Shown here: positions 8,080 to 17,774 of the stretch, in pieces
Layout: each line of letters starts with the position of its first letter
How positions within the stretch are numbered: the stretch's first letter is position 1
Assembly (NCBI RefSeq): GCF_030282825.1
Contig: NZ_JASTZU010000058.1
Coordinates: 124,001-188,000, forward strand
Reading direction: 5' to 3'
Origin: Aquibacillus rhizosphaerae
GTDB taxonomy: Bacteria > Bacillota > Bacilli > Bacillales > Amphibacillaceae
Length of the DNA: 64,000 nt
Made by a program: the position numbers and the translations under genes
Notes under the pieces: generated by a model
The model's database searches: none
Seen by the model: only the letters and a program-made list of their open reading frames with translations
What the model was told of the DNA's origin: nothing

Positions 8080-8619
8080 TTAGGAATTATAGTGAAACGT
8101 AAATGCTTTTCTTAAATATAATAAATATTTTTCAGCTTGCTGTTCAAGATCCGCTTCTGTTTTCATTTCATCTTCAAATGTATTAAATATTGGTAAGGAC
8201 TTTGTACGAATAAAATTACAAGTGGCATAGAAAGGTGCCATTATTTGCTCAATGGAATGACGATGTAGTCCATCAAACCGATAATCTTCAGTTGTGAACC
8301 CGGAACTCAATGCCACACCAAACTCTTTTCCACCAAGCGCATATCCCCCTTTAAAAGCCCAACCTCTCTCTAATACAAGGTCGAACCACTTTTTCAGGAG
8401 TGGTGGATAACTATACCAATAATTTGGAAACTGAAAAACAATTCGTTCATGTTCCATTAATAGACGCTGTTCTCTTTTAATATCTATTTTTTCATCTGGG
8501 TATCGATGATATAAATTGTTCACCGTAATGTCTGCCGCACCTAGAATAGAACGCTCTAGGTAGGCATTTAAACGAGATTCATCCATTGATGGGTGTGCTA
8601 CAATAACTAATATACTCAT
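8080..8619 (-). CDS. NAD(P)H-dependent flavin oxidoreductase (YwrO/KefF type)
   Basis: A 179-residue flavodoxin-like quinone reductase. The family signatures are present: VIVAHPSMDESRLN at the N-terminus (FMN-phosphate loop), FQFPNYWYSYPPLLKKWFD in the middle and ALSSGF later. Such enzymes reduce quinones or nitro compounds with NAD(P)H; some assist KefC-type potassium channels, but no such gene is nearby. I chose the ATG at 8619, because the GGAGG just before it overlaps a weaker upstream ATG at 8631. Confidence 0.85.
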   Translation of the reverse strand: MSILVIVAHPSMDESRLNAYLERSILGAADITVNNLYHRYPDEKIDIKREQRLLMEHERIVFQFPNYWYSYPPLLKKWFDLVLERGWAFKGGYALGGKEFGVALSSGFTTEDYRFDGLHRHSIEQIMAPFYATCNFIRTKSLPIFNTFEDEMKTEADLEQQAEKYLLYLRKAFTFHYNS

Positions 8620-8677
8620 GTCATCCTCCATATAATAATTTCCTTCAGGATTTCTAAGTTCTATGTATTTTTCACAA

Positions 8678-9046
8678 CTATTGATCTTTATTTATGCGTC
8701 CTTTCACTTCAGACGTTTTTGAATAAATACTTGTTTCCAAATCAATATCGAAGTAATTCGCAAGTTTAACAATATACGCAATACAATCAGATAGTTCTTT
8801 ACCGAGGTTCTCTTTATGCTCTTGTTTTGCAACATCAAATGCCTCTTCTACACTACTATATTCATGGCTATATCTTGCTGTAGCATTAAACATAGAACGC
8901 ATTTCTTCAGCTACTTCAGCAACTTCAGTTGTTAATAACATGTAATTATTTAGTAAAGAACTTCTATCTTCCTCATAATTATCCCCACTAATCTGCCAGT
9001 TCATGTCTTTTTGAAATTGAGATAAAAAATTCTGTATATCTTTCAT
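8678..9046 (-). CDS. MazG-like nucleotide pyrophosphohydrolase
   Basis: A 122-residue single-domain protein with the MazG metal-binding pattern: an EVAEVAEEMR helix near residue 41 and ELSDCIAYIVKLANYF near residue 84, the ExxE and ExxD acidic pairs that hold magnesium. Enzymes of this group hydrolyse NTPs or dNTPs to monophosphate and pyrophosphate, cleaning the nucleotide pool. The substrate cannot be told. A good AGGAG precedes the start. It sits between two oxidoreductase genes and may be co-transcribed with the downstream quinone reductase. Confidence 0.75.
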   Translation of the reverse strand: MKDIQNFLSQFQKDMNWQISGDNYEEDRSSLLNNYMLLTTEVAEVAEEMRSMFNATARYSHEYSSVEEAFDVAKQEHKENLGKELSDCIAYIVKLANYFDIDLETSIYSKTSEVKGRINKDQ

Positions 9047-9089
9047 TCATTATTCTCCTTCTTTATGCTCATTAAATATGTAAAATTGC

Positions 9090-9106
9090 CCTGACAATGT
9101 GTCAGG
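9090..9106. terminator. Hairpin after iolS
   Basis: CCTGACA pairs with TGTCAGG over a 3-base loop, and the minus-strand tail is GCAATTTTA. It lies between the iolS stop and the MazG-like start, so it probably weakens read-through from iolS. Confidence 0.5.
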
Positions 9107-9128
9107 ACAACCTGATTAACATAAAAAT

Positions 9129-10061
9129 CTAGCTGAATATTTGATCAATTTCTTCAATTTCCCTCTGAGTCAGAGTAACATCTAATGTCTTTAAATTATT
9201 TAATACTTGGTCTGCGTTCTTTGCACCCGGGATAAGCGCATCTATAGCCTCATGTGTTAAATACCAAGCAAGTACCACGTGTGCTACTTCTGCATTTCTT
9301 GCATTAGCTATTTTACGTACTTGCTCCACTTTTTCTAAATTTTTGGCAAATGCCTCTCCTTGGAAATGAGGCATGTTTTTCCTAAGGTCATCAAACGTCA
9401 TATCTTTCGTATATTTACCTGCCAACAAACCCGATGCCAATGGGAAATATGGAATAAAAGATATACCATTTGCCTTCGTATAAGGTAGTAATTCTTGTTC
9501 AGCATCACGCTGTAATAAATGATACTCACCTTGATAAACATCTACAAAACCGTCTTGGTTAGCATCTTTTAACTGCTCGATGGAAAAGTTTGAAACACCA
9601 ATTGATCTAATCTTTCCAGCTTCTTTTAATCTACTTAATGCGCCAACTGCCTCTGCTTTTGGTGTATCAACATCTGGAAAATGAATATAAAACAAATCAA
9701 TATAATCCGTTTGAAGTCGTTTTAAACTACTTTCAACTGCTTGTACCAAAAATTCAGGAGAATTATCCATGATGACATCATCACCAATTATTTGATGTGA
9801 ACCTTTGGTTGCAATGATTGCCTCTTTACGCTTACCTTCTTCTCTAACTACTTGACCAACCAATTCCTCTGATCGTTCAGGACCATAGATGTAGGCGGTG
9901 TCTAAGAAATTAATGCCATTATTCAAAGCTGTACGAACAAGGTCTTTCCCCACGTTTTCATCCAAATTAGGGTATAGATTATGCCCACCTACTGCGTTAG
10001 TACCTAAACCAATTGGATTAATATACAATTCTGATTTACCTAATTGTACTCGTTTTACCAT
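9129..10061 (-). CDS. iolS: Aldo/keto reductase IolS
   Basis: A 310-residue NADP(H)-dependent aldo/keto reductase. The N-terminus ([20 protein letters not shown]) is almost that of Bacillus subtilis IolS. Catalytic residues are visible: Asp and Tyr in LDTAYIYG near residue 55, Lys in IATKGSH near 85 and His in FYIHFPD near 125; the NADP-binding end is IPGAK. IolS belongs to the iol regulon in B. subtilis but its physiological substrate is unsettled. No other inositol genes are here, so a link to inositol cannot be drawn from context. Confidence 0.88.
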   Translation of the reverse strand: MVKRVQLGKSELYINPIGLGTNAVGGHNLYPNLDENVGKDLVRTALNNGINFLDTAYIYGPERSEELVGQVVREEGKRKEAIIATKGSHQIIGDDVIMDNSPEFLVQAVESSLKRLQTDYIDLFYIHFPDVDTPKAEAVGALSRLKEAGKIRSIGVSNFSIEQLKDANQDGFVDVYQGEYHLLQRDAEQELLPYTKANGISFIPYFPLASGLLAGKYTKDMTFDDLRKNMPHFQGEAFAKNLEKVEQVRKIANARNAEVAHVVLAWYLTHEAIDALIPGAKNADQVLNNLKTLDVTLTQREIEEIDQIFS

Positions 10062-10318
10062 ATATAGTTCACTCCATCTTTTAAAATTTGTTCTCCTATC
10101 ATCATAATCTAACTTTGAGATTAATTCTCCTAAAACGAATCCAAGAAACCTGTAGTCTAATATTCAATTTTTATTTCTCAGAACACTTAACCTAATCAAT
10201 CCTTTTGAATTTTTGATGGCTTTGTATCTTCAAAATAGCTTTCACATGGTTATAAGCAAATTATAAGCAATTATTTAATCTATTTATTTCAAAATATATA
10301 TAACTTCACTTAAAACCT

Positions 10319-10362
10319 ATCTCAAAAAGGTATTTGTTTAATCTCATATTGAGATTTATAAT
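10319..10362 (+). promoter_or_regulatory. Promoter with operator-like dyad, copy 2
   Basis: TTTGTT (10333-10338) and TATAAT (10357-10362) are 18 bases apart. ATCTCAA (10319-10325) and TTGAGAT (10349-10355) repeat the dyad of copy 1 at the same spacing relative to the promoter. Confidence 0.6.
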
Positions 10363-10378
10363 AAAGATAAGGAAATTA

Positions 10379-10392
10379 AGAAAGCGATTACA
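10379..10392 (-). promoter_or_regulatory. cre-like site of small-gene copy 2
   Basis: AGAAAGCGATTACA is identical to the site of copy 1 and lies 17 bases after the -10 box. It fits the CcpA consensus at 13 of 14 positions when read on the minus strand. Confidence 0.5.
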
Positions 10393-10438
10393 ATAAATAT
10401 ACACTTCTTTTATAGGAGGTATATAAGGAGGATTTATC

Positions 10439-10585
10439 ATGAGCCAAATAGAACGAAATTTTAAGACAGAACATTTACTAGACAAAAACAAATTCAGCAA
10501 GGAAGACGTTCTTTCGATGTCAGATGAGCAAATCGAATATTTTCACTGGCTCTATTTTGAAGAATCAGTATATGACTTAATGTAG
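10439..10585 (+). CDS. 48-residue acidic protein, copy 2
   Basis: A paralogue of the gene at 7868-8014. The last 25 or so residues are identical and the first half differs by a handful of substitutions (NFKTEHLLDKNKFSKED against NYKTDHLVEKNKFNADD). It has the same GGAGGATTTATC leader and length. It has its own terminator. The two copies lie 2.4 kb apart around three unrelated genes of opposite strand, so the duplication was not a simple tandem event, or genes were inserted later. Function unknown. Confidence 0.75.
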   Translation: MSQIERNFKTEHLLDKNKFSKEDVLSMSDEQIEYFHWLYFEESVYDLM

Positions 10586-10602
10586 TATTAACTTATAACC
10601 TT

Positions 10603-10636
10603 ACAGCTCTGTACTCTGTACAAGAGCTGTTTTTTT
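10603..10636. terminator. Terminator of small-gene copy 2
   Basis: ACAGCTCT (10603-10610) pairs with AGAGCTGT (10623-10630), followed by six T. It also covers the end of the convergent cyclotransferase-like gene. Confidence 0.8.
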
Positions 10637-11087
10637 ATATTCTGAAACTCTTTATATGTGACGACCAATCTCCACTCTTAATTTCAAGCAATTCACTAAT
10701 CTGTTCTGCGGTAAAAATATAGGTGAATGCCTGATAAGTTACTCCCTCTGTATAAATTTCTTTTACAACTCGATCATAAAGATTTGATTCTGGATTATTT
10801 TCCTCGTAACCTTCTAATTCATTTAATTGATTTAACTCTTTATCATTTACCTCATATAATTCCCCATATACTTTATTATGATTGTCATTGATCATCGCTG
10901 GATAACCACAACCTACATCATAGAGTTTTCCATACGTCCAACATTCGCTAGACACCATAGTCGCATCTTTTAAATAATGATGATTATCCTCTTTGTTCCG
11001 CAATGTTCCGTAAACAAAAACGAGATGCCTCAACTTTCTCAACCCTTTCACATTATCACAATGAATGAATGAAATTACAGGATCCAC
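10635..11087 (-). CDS. Gamma-glutamylcyclotransferase-like protein
   Basis: A protein of about 125-150 residues with the GGCT/AIG2-like fold signature: FVYGTLR at the start of the domain, YPAMIND, VYGELYEV and LDELEGY-like NELEGYEENNP. Family members cyclise gamma-glutamyl groups or act on related amines, and the acidic residue in ELEGYE is the catalytic position. The true start is uncertain: the frame opens with GTG at 11087, which has a poor ribosome site, and the conserved domain begins only about 23 residues later. TTG or GTG codons nearer the domain are possible. Confidence 0.72.
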   Translation of the reverse strand: MDPVISFIHCDNVKGLRKLRHLVFVYGTLRNKEDNHHYLKDATMVSSECWTYGKLYDVGCGYPAMINDNHNKVYGELYEVNDKELNQLNELEGYEENNPESNLYDRVVKEIYTEGVTYQAFTYIFTAEQISELLEIKSGDWSSHIKSFRI

Positions 11088-11421
11088 CTTTTAAAAATTT
11101 CCAAATTACAAATATTACTTTTGATACTATAAAAACTATTTTGGATGAAATGTTAAAAATAAATAACTTGATGAACTTAACCAACCGTCTATTCTTGATT
11201 TAAGTTTCATAGAGCACCATAAAAAGCTATCCTATGTACTCCACCTTCCCTTAAATAACACATCTATACCAAGGATCATTAAAAATTGTATTGATCGCGC
11301 CAGCAACATCTCCATTGTCCAATAACTCAATCCGAAAACCTGAACCTCAATCAACACTTTATCCTCCCCCGTCCGGTAATGTGCCTGCATTGCACTAAGA
11401 ATGTAATTAACCAAAAAACTA
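11088..11421. other. Gene-less stretch before nasB, possible decayed gene
   Basis: No supported gene. On the minus strand (about 11228-11330) a short frame reads ELLDNGDVAGAINTIFNDP and looks protein-like but has no start, and another frame of 60 codons overlaps it. This may be a decayed gene end. I cannot name it. Confidence 0.3.
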
Positions 11422-11438
11422 TGTTATATTTCCTTACA
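11422..11438 (+). promoter_or_regulatory. TnrA/GlnR-type box before nasB
   Basis: TGTTATATTTCCTTACA matches TGTNANATTTTNTNACA with one mismatch. A possible -10 (TATCAT, 11461-11466) lies downstream, which puts the box centre near -43, close to the position from which TnrA activates nas genes in B. subtilis. Nitrogen-limited expression is inferred. Confidence 0.65.
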
Positions 11439-11530
11439 TACTTTGAGACGAAAACTAATTTATCATGTTACCATTATTAGAGGTCCATTAAGGATATGGT
11501 TTATCAACTTGCTAGGGGGATATTAATAGC

Positions 11531-13885
11531 ATGAGAAAACAAAAACTAGTTTTAATTGGAAACGGCATGGCCGGTTTACGATGCATAGAAAATATTTTAA
11601 AAGAAGACAATTCACTTTATGAGATAACTATTTTCGGTAGTGAACCTCATGGTAATTACAACCGAATTATGCTTTCTTCCGTACTTCAAGGAAACACCTT
11701 ACTTAATGACATTACACTAAACCATCCTGAATGGTATGAAAAAAACAACATTCAACTCTTTACTGGTGAGACTGTAATTGAAATTGATAAAAAAAATAAA
11801 ACAATAAAGTCTGATAAAAATAGAGAGGTAGCCTACGATAAACTAATTCTCGCAACTGGTTCTAACCCATTCATTCTACCACTGCCCGGAGCAAATAAAG
11901 AAGGTGTCATCTCTTTTCGTACGATTGAGGACTGTCACAAAATGATGGATACTGCTAAACAATATAAGAAAGCAGTCGTCATTGGTGGCGGATTACTTGG
12001 TCTAGAAGCTGCTAGAGGTCTACTAAACCTAGGCATGAAAGTAGATGTTGTCCACCTCTCCGACAGTTTAATGGATAGACAACTTGATAAAACTGCTGCA
12101 AAAATGTTGCAACTCGAACTTGAAGAGCAAGGTATGAATTTTTTACTAAAGAAAGAAACTGATGAAATCCTTGGCGCAAATCGTGTGGATTCCATCCGCT
12201 TTAAAGACGGATCAATAGTTGAGACTGACTTAGTAGTAATGTCAGTAGGAGTAAAACCAAATGTTTCATTAGCTAAATCATCAGGCATCGAAACGAACCG
12301 AGGTATTATAGTCGATGATCACTTAAAAACAAACTCACCTGATATTTACGCGGTTGGAGAATGCGCGGAACATAATGGCATGGTTTATGGTTTAGTTAAA
12401 CCGTTATATGACCAAGGTGAAATTTTAGCTCAACACTTATGTAAAAAAAGCACTGGAGGATATAAGGGTTCTGTCCTTTCTACTAAACTAAAGATTTCGG
12501 GAGTTGATGTTTTTTCCGTCGGTCAATTTACTACGGATGAAAATACAAAATCAATTTGCTTCCATGATGAAGTTACTTCAATTTATAAAAAAATTTGCTT
12601 TCGTGATGACAAAGCAGTCGGTGCCGTTTTATTTGGCGACACAAAGGAAAGCACAAAGCTTTTAGATGTAATAGGCAAAAAGAAATTTGTCCCCGATCAA
12701 GAAAAAACAAATTTATTAAAATCTACTGACATTAGTGAATCCTTTGTGGCGACGTTGCCTAAGAAGGAGTTCATTTGCACCTGCAATAGCGTATCAAAAG
12801 GCACGATCATTGATACCGTTTTGGAAAACAATCTCTCACAATCCGAAGAAGTTAAAGCCCATACAAAAGCATCTAGTTCTTGCGGCGGTTGTAAGCCCGC
12901 AGTTTGCGAACTATTAGACTATATAAAAAGCGACCATTTCAATGAAACTAGCGAACGAAAAAGTTTTTGTTCTTGCACTACATTAACCGAAGATGAGGTA
13001 GTTTCAGAAATACAGACTCAAAATCTCACAACAATAAACGAAATAACGTATTCACTTAATTGGGGAACAGAACATGGATGTACTACATGTCGCCCTGCAC
13101 TTAATTACTATTTAGGGATGATTGACCCTGAATATGAGCAAAATCAAGAATCTCTATATGTTAATGAAAGAATGAATGCAATCGAACAAAAAGATGGAAG
13201 TTATTCGATTATTCCTCAATTATACGGGGGAATGGTTCAAACAGATCAATTAAGAAAAATAGCCAATGTCGCAGATAAATTCGGGTTATCTTCTCTCGCG
13301 TTAACAAGCGATCAGCGAATTCATATAAAAGGCATTAGTAAAGACGATTTATCGTTAGTCTGGTCTGAATTGGATATGCAACTTCACTCAGCAACAGTGA
13401 ATACAGTTCAAAGTATCAATACGAGTAATGGAAATTACTTATGTGACTGCGATAAACAACCCGCTTCTGATATGGTAACAGGGTTAGAAAAAACAACTGA
13501 ATTCATCAGAACACCCTATCGTATTCGCATTGCTGTATCTGCTTGTACACATAACGGCGCAAGGTTAACAACCAAAGACATAGCAGCTATCAAGATGAGC
13601 CGAGGTTGGGAAATTTATATTGGCGGAAGCATTGGACGAAACGTTCGATCCGGAGAATTATTTTACGTGGCAAAAACAAAGGAAAAGGCTCTTCAGTTAA
13701 TAATTGGATTTATTCAATATTACCGGGAATCAGCTAATTACTTAGAGCAACCTTGGCAATGGATTGACCGAGTAAGTTTAGTTCACATCAGGGAAGTGCT
13801 TTTTGACCGCGAAATACTTCAATACTTGATTAATAGACTTGAAACTGATCAAGCACAAAGAAAACGTCTATTAGTTAAAAACTGA
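11531..13885 (+). CDS. nasB: Assimilatory nitrate reductase electron-transfer subunit NasB
   Basis: A 784-residue flavoprotein very like B. subtilis NasB. Residues 1 to about 310 form the FAD/NAD(P)H domain (LVLIGNGMAGLRC, VVIGGGLLGLEAARG, YAVGECAEHNG). Two BFD-like [2Fe-2S] domains follow, with CTC...CGGC near 420-455 and CSC...CTTC near 480-520. The C-terminus resembles a nitrite/sulfite reductase domain but has SACTHNGA where true siroheme enzymes keep paired cysteines, so it should not reduce nitrite. It passes electrons from NAD(P)H to NasC. The start follows AGGGGGA. It is the first gene of a nas operon behind a TnrA-type box. Confidence 0.93.
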   Translation: MRKQKLVLIGNGMAGLRCIENILKEDNSLYEITIFGSEPHGNYNRIMLSSVLQGNTLLNDITLNHPEWYEKNNIQLFTGETVIEIDKKNKTIKSDKNREVAYDKLILATGSNPFILPLPGANKEGVISFRTIEDCHKMMDTAKQYKKAVVIGGGLLGLEAARGLLNLGMKVDVVHLSDSLMDRQLDKTAAKMLQLELEEQGMNFLLKKETDEILGANRVDSIRFKDGSIVETDLVVMSVGVKPNVSLAKSSGIETNRGIIVDDHLKTNSPDIYAVGECAEHNGMVYGLVKPLYDQGEILAQHLCKKSTGGYKGSVLSTKLKISGVDVFSVGQFTTDENTKSICFHDEVTSIYKKICFRDDKAVGAVLFGDTKESTKLLDVIGKKKFVPDQEKTNLLKSTDISESFVATLPKKEFICTCNSVSKGTIIDTVLENNLSQSEEVKAHTKASSSCGGCKPAVCELLDYIKSDHFNETSERKSFCSCTTLTEDEVVSEIQTQNLTTINEITYSLNWGTEHGCTTCRPALNYYLGMIDPEYEQNQESLYVNERMNAIEQKDGSYSIIPQLYGGMVQTDQLRKIANVADKFGLSSLALTSDQRIHIKGISKDDLSLVWSELDMQLHSATVNTVQSINTSNGNYLCDCDKQPASDMVTGLEKTTEFIRTPYRIRIAVSACTHNGARLTTKDIAAIKMSRGWEIYIGGSIGRNVRSGELFYVAKTKEKALQLIIGFIQYYRESANYLEQPWQWIDRVSLVHIREVLFDREILQYLINRLETDQAQRKRLLVKN

Positions 13886-13975
13886 ATAATCTAACTTTTG
13901 TTACTACTGAGTGTAGAAAAAGTCTATTGAATAGCCTTTTGAAATTTCAGAATTTATATAAAAAGGATGAGCATC

Positions 13976-16114
13976 TTGACTGAACTAATGTTAAAGTACT
14001 TTCGTGATAAACAACAAAAAGTCCAAAAAGAAAAGGTTTATGACACACAGTGTCCCTATTGCAGCATGCAATGCAAAATGCAATTAATCGAACAAACTGT
14101 TGTATCTCGAAAAAGTTATAAAACAATCGGAAAAGATAATCCCACCTCCGAGGGACGCCTTTGCATCAAAGGTATGAATGCCCATCAACATGCCTTGCAT
14201 CAGGATAGAATCAAACAACCTCTTGTTAAAATAAATGATCAATTTGTTCCTGTATCTTGGAGTGAAGCGTTAGAAAAAATTCGTAAGAGTTTCACAGACA
14301 TACAGAAAACAGATGGCTTAGATGCTGTCTCTGTATATGGTAGTGCATCGATTACGAATGAAGAAGCATACCTATTAGGTAAGTTCGCCCGCGTTGGTTT
14401 ACAGACAAAACATATTGATTACAACGGTAGATTATGCATGGGGGCGGCAGCAACTGGTGCTAATCAAACATTTGGGATTGATCGTGGCTTCACAAATACA
14501 GTACATGAAATTCCACACACACGTTGTATCATTTTGGCTGGAACTAATATTGCAGAGTGCCAACCAACGATAATGCCTTATTTTGAAAAAGCTAAAGAAA
14601 ATGGCGCCTATATCATTGCCATTGACCCTCGCGAGACAGCAACTACGAAAATAGCAGATTTACATTTGAAAAACAAACCAGGTTCAGATGTTGCTTTAGC
14701 AAATGGATTACTAAAAATAATTATTGAAAAAAATCTATTAGATGAAGGATTTATTAACACGAGAACAACAGGTTTTGAAGAGGTTAAAGATCTTGTATCC
14801 TCCCTAGAATTAAAAGAAATTGCGGAATTAACTGGAGTATCTGAAGACCAAATTAGTCAAGCTGCCAGTGCATTTGGTCAAGAAGAATCAGGAATGATAT
14901 TTACCGCTAGAGGAATTGAACAGCAATTGGACGGAACTAACGCTGTTCGTTGTTTCTTAAATATTCTTTTAGCGACCGGAAAAATTGGCAAACCTTATTC
15001 CGGGTACGGAGCTGTTACTGGACAAGGGAACGGTCAAGGCGCAAGAGAACATGGTCAAAAATCAGATCAACTTCCAGGATACCGTTCGATTGAAAACCCA
15101 GAACACCGTTCTTATATAGCAGACGTTTGGGGTATAGAGGAAAAAGATTTACCCAGAAAGGGAGTTTCTGCATATGAAATGTTTGAGAAGATAGATGAAA
15201 ATGAGATTACTGGAATGTTCATTATGTGTTCCAATCCCGTCGTCTCAAATCCTAATGCCAATTTTGTAAAAGCAGCATTAAAAAAATTAAAGTCTTTGGT
15301 TGTTGTTGACATGTTTATGTCTGAAACCGCCAAGCTTGCCGATATCGTTCTACCCGCCTCCTCTTATTTGGAAGATGAAGGAACGATGACCAACGTAGAA
15401 GGTAGAGTTATGTTAAGAGAAGCAAGTTATCCAATGCCTGGAGAAGTCAGAAATGATTGGAAAATCATTTGTGATATTGCAAGCGTATTAGGTAAAGAAC
15501 AATATTTCACTTATACCTCAGCTGAAGAGATATTTGAAGAGCTTAGACTTGCTAGTCGCGGCGGTAGAGCTGACTATTACGGAATTACTTATGACCGTTT
15601 ACGTAAAGAACAAGGCATTTTGTGGCCTTGTCCAGACACTACTGATAAAGGTACTGAGCGATTATTTGAAGAATCATTTGCTCATGATGACGGAAAAGCA
15701 AAAATGTTCGCAACATCAAACAAGTCTGATATACCAAAACCAATTCAGAGTGAAAAGTTTCCATTGTTACTTACAACTGGTCGTGTCATGTCTCATTATT
15801 TAACCGGGGAACAAACAAGAAAAAGCCCTTCCCTTGCGGCGAGAAATATTGAAGCATTTATGGAAATTCATCCGGACACAGGAAAAACATACGGACTAAA
15901 AGAAAATGAACTTGTTCAAATTGAATCCCAGCAAGGGGTCATTATCGTTAGATGTGTATGGTCAAATACTATTAGAAAAGATACAGTATTCGTTCCTTTT
16001 CATTGGACTGAGACACAAAATGTTAACCGATTAGTTTCAAATGAACTTGATCCACATTGCAAGATGCCTGGATTCAAAGTTAGTGCAGTTAAAGTTAGCG
16101 CGGTTACATCTTAA
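13976..16114 (+). CDS. nasC: Assimilatory nitrate reductase catalytic subunit NasC
   Basis: A 712-residue molybdopterin enzyme that reduces nitrate to nitrite in the cytoplasm. The N-terminus holds the [4Fe-4S] ligands (CPYCSMQC near residue 25 and GRLCIKGMNAHQH near 60). The body has the molybdopterin signatures NGRLCMGAAA, GTNIAECQPT and GQGNGQGAREHGQK. The C-terminal guanylate-binding domain shows TGRVMSHYLTGEQTR. I chose the TTG at 13976: it is 9 bases after AAAAAGGA and gives the same N-terminus (MTEL..KYFRDKQQ) as B. subtilis NasC; the ATG at 13967 is too close to the site. It follows nasB by about 90 bases. Confidence 0.94.
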   Translation: MTELMLKYFRDKQQKVQKEKVYDTQCPYCSMQCKMQLIEQTVVSRKSYKTIGKDNPTSEGRLCIKGMNAHQHALHQDRIKQPLVKINDQFVPVSWSEALEKIRKSFTDIQKTDGLDAVSVYGSASITNEEAYLLGKFARVGLQTKHIDYNGRLCMGAAATGANQTFGIDRGFTNTVHEIPHTRCIILAGTNIAECQPTIMPYFEKAKENGAYIIAIDPRETATTKIADLHLKNKPGSDVALANGLLKIIIEKNLLDEGFINTRTTGFEEVKDLVSSLELKEIAELTGVSEDQISQAASAFGQEESGMIFTARGIEQQLDGTNAVRCFLNILLATGKIGKPYSGYGAVTGQGNGQGAREHGQKSDQLPGYRSIENPEHRSYIADVWGIEEKDLPRKGVSAYEMFEKIDENEITGMFIMCSNPVVSNPNANFVKAALKKLKSLVVVDMFMSETAKLADIVLPASSYLEDEGTMTNVEGRVMLREASYPMPGEVRNDWKIICDIASVLGKEQYFTYTSAEEIFEELRLASRGGRADYYGITYDRLRKEQGILWPCPDTTDKGTERLFEESFAHDDGKAKMFATSNKSDIPKPIQSEKFPLLLTTGRVMSHYLTGEQTRKSPSLAARNIEAFMEIHPDTGKTYGLKENELVQIESQQGVIIVRCVWSNTIRKDTVFVPFHWTETQNVNRLVSNELDPHCKMPGFKVSAVKVSAVTS

Positions 16115-16285
16115 CTTTAGTAATACGGTATATGGAACGTTTTGACAATAGATTTCGCAAAATTCGATATTGATACAAAATTAATGTTTAGTTGCTTTAC
16201 GGGTATTTCAAATTAGATACTAGTATTTTCTCTTTGCAACTATTCGTAAAAAAGCAGATATGAAATATTACAGGGGGATTTGTTC

Positions 16286-17764
16286 GTGAATCATACAGAA
16301 ACATATGAAGGAAATAAACAAATACTATTACTTTCTACATTAGGGTTCTTTGTTAGTGTAATGGTATGGTTTAACATGGCACCATTCAATTCAACTATTA
16401 TGGAACAGTTAGGATTAACGAAAGATGAGATTGGTGTGTTAATGGTTGTTAACCTCGCTCTAGCTATACCCGGTAGAATTTTTATGGGAAGGCTCGTAGA
16501 TCAATACGGTCCTAGAAAAGTCTTTTCGGTTTTACTGATTGTCATGAGCATACCTTGTTTTGTTTTTGCTATCGGAACTACCTATTGGCAGTTGCTGATT
16601 TCACGTTTAATTCTCGGTACGATAGGAGCTAGCTTTGTAGTCGGAATTAGGATGATCTCCGAATGGTTTCCTCAAAAGCACACGGGGTTTGCTCAAGGTA
16701 TATATGCAGGATGGGGAAACTTCGGCTCAGCATTAGCAGCTTTCACATTGCCAACTGTCGCCTTAGCCTTTGGTGGAGAAAACGGTTGGAGATATGCGAT
16801 TGCACTTACTGGCCTCATTGCACTCGTTTATGGATTTATCTACTATAAAAAAGCACAAGATACTCCGTCATGGAAGAAGTTTGAGAGATCTAAATCTTCA
16901 AACGGAATGGAAGCAACAAGCTTTTCAGATTTAATACTTTTAATGCTAACTTCCCTACCCATATACGGTGGATTAGGCGTGTTGGTTTGGTCTTTACAAA
17001 ACACTGCAGTTCTTAACGTAAATATCGCAATCGTTATATACGGTATATTAGCTACTCTTTATATCAGAAATATGATGAAACTTTGGAAAAGGAATCGAGA
17101 ATATTTAAAAACAAACATTCCAAAATCAGAAATATACTCGATGAAACAGGTAAGTATATTGAGTTTTGCTTATTTCTCAACATTTGGAGCAGAATTAGCA
17201 GTAATTTCTATGCTTCCTATGTTTTTCCAAGATACATTTACACTAAGCGCTGTTGGTGCTGGGGTTATTGCTAGCAGCTTTGCGTTCACTAATTTAGTAG
17301 CACGTCCGGCCGGTGGATGGTTAAGTGATAAATTCGGACGAAGAAAAACACTGATGACTTTACTTTTCCTTTTGTCCATTCTCTATTTCGCTATGTCTAC
17401 CCTATCTGGGAGTTGGCCGATAGCACTTGCAGTAGTATTAACTATGGGATGTTCTATGATTGGTCAAGCTGCCTCAGGCTCTGTTTTTTCGATGGTCTCT
17501 TTTATTAAAAGAAGTAGAACAGGTCAAATTGCTGGTATGGTAGGCGCGTACGGAAATATAGGATCTGTCTGTTTCTTAGCTACTTTAAACCTATTTTATC
17601 CATCCGTTTTCTTTGTGGTAATAGGATTATGTGCGTTAGTCTGTTTTATCTCGTCTTTTTTCATTATTGAACCTAAGATGGATGGCGATACGCAAGTAAG
17701 CACAAAAAAGTTAGCTCGTAAAGCGAAACTACAATACCCCACTGGATTAAATCAAAAAGTCTAA
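16286..17764 (+). CDS. Nitrate/nitrite transporter of the NarK/NasA (NNP) family
   Basis: A 492-residue major facilitator with about 12 helices. The two nitrate-signature glycine motifs are present: AGWGNFGSA near residue 150 and GAYGNIGSV near 425, as are the MFS loop motif GRLVDQYGPRK and its counterpart GWLSDKFGRRK. It should import nitrate for NasBC and may export nitrite. It is longer than B. subtilis NasA because of a central insert around residues 205-280. I chose the GTG at 16286, eight bases after GGGGG, over a TTG at 16280 that is too close. A 170-base leader separates it from nasC, so it may have its own promoter. Confidence 0.9.
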   Translation: MNHTETYEGNKQILLLSTLGFFVSVMVWFNMAPFNSTIMEQLGLTKDEIGVLMVVNLALAIPGRIFMGRLVDQYGPRKVFSVLLIVMSIPCFVFAIGTTYWQLLISRLILGTIGASFVVGIRMISEWFPQKHTGFAQGIYAGWGNFGSALAAFTLPTVALAFGGENGWRYAIALTGLIALVYGFIYYKKAQDTPSWKKFERSKSSNGMEATSFSDLILLMLTSLPIYGGLGVLVWSLQNTAVLNVNIAIVIYGILATLYIRNMMKLWKRNREYLKTNIPKSEIYSMKQVSILSFAYFSTFGAELAVISMLPMFFQDTFTLSAVGAGVIASSFAFTNLVARPAGGWLSDKFGRRKTLMTLLFLLSILYFAMSTLSGSWPIALAVVLTMGCSMIGQAASGSVFSMVSFIKRSRTGQIAGMVGAYGNIGSVCFLATLNLFYPSVFFVVIGLCALVCFISSFFIIEPKMDGDTQVSTKKLARKAKLQYPTGLNQKV

Positions 17765-17774
17765 CGCCGAATGT

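Noticed and set aside
10306-10500. 64-codon frame opposite the second 48-residue gene
   Set aside because: It runs antisense through the promoter and start of a better-supported gene; a shadow.
11232-11414. 60-codon minus-strand frame before nasB
   Set aside because: No ribosome site, odd composition, and an overlapping frame looks more protein-like; noted only as possible decay.
11531-13885. Nitrite reductase large subunit (NasD/NirB) for the 784-residue gene
   Set aside because: The siroheme cysteine pattern is missing and the sequence follows NasB, with nasC downstream.
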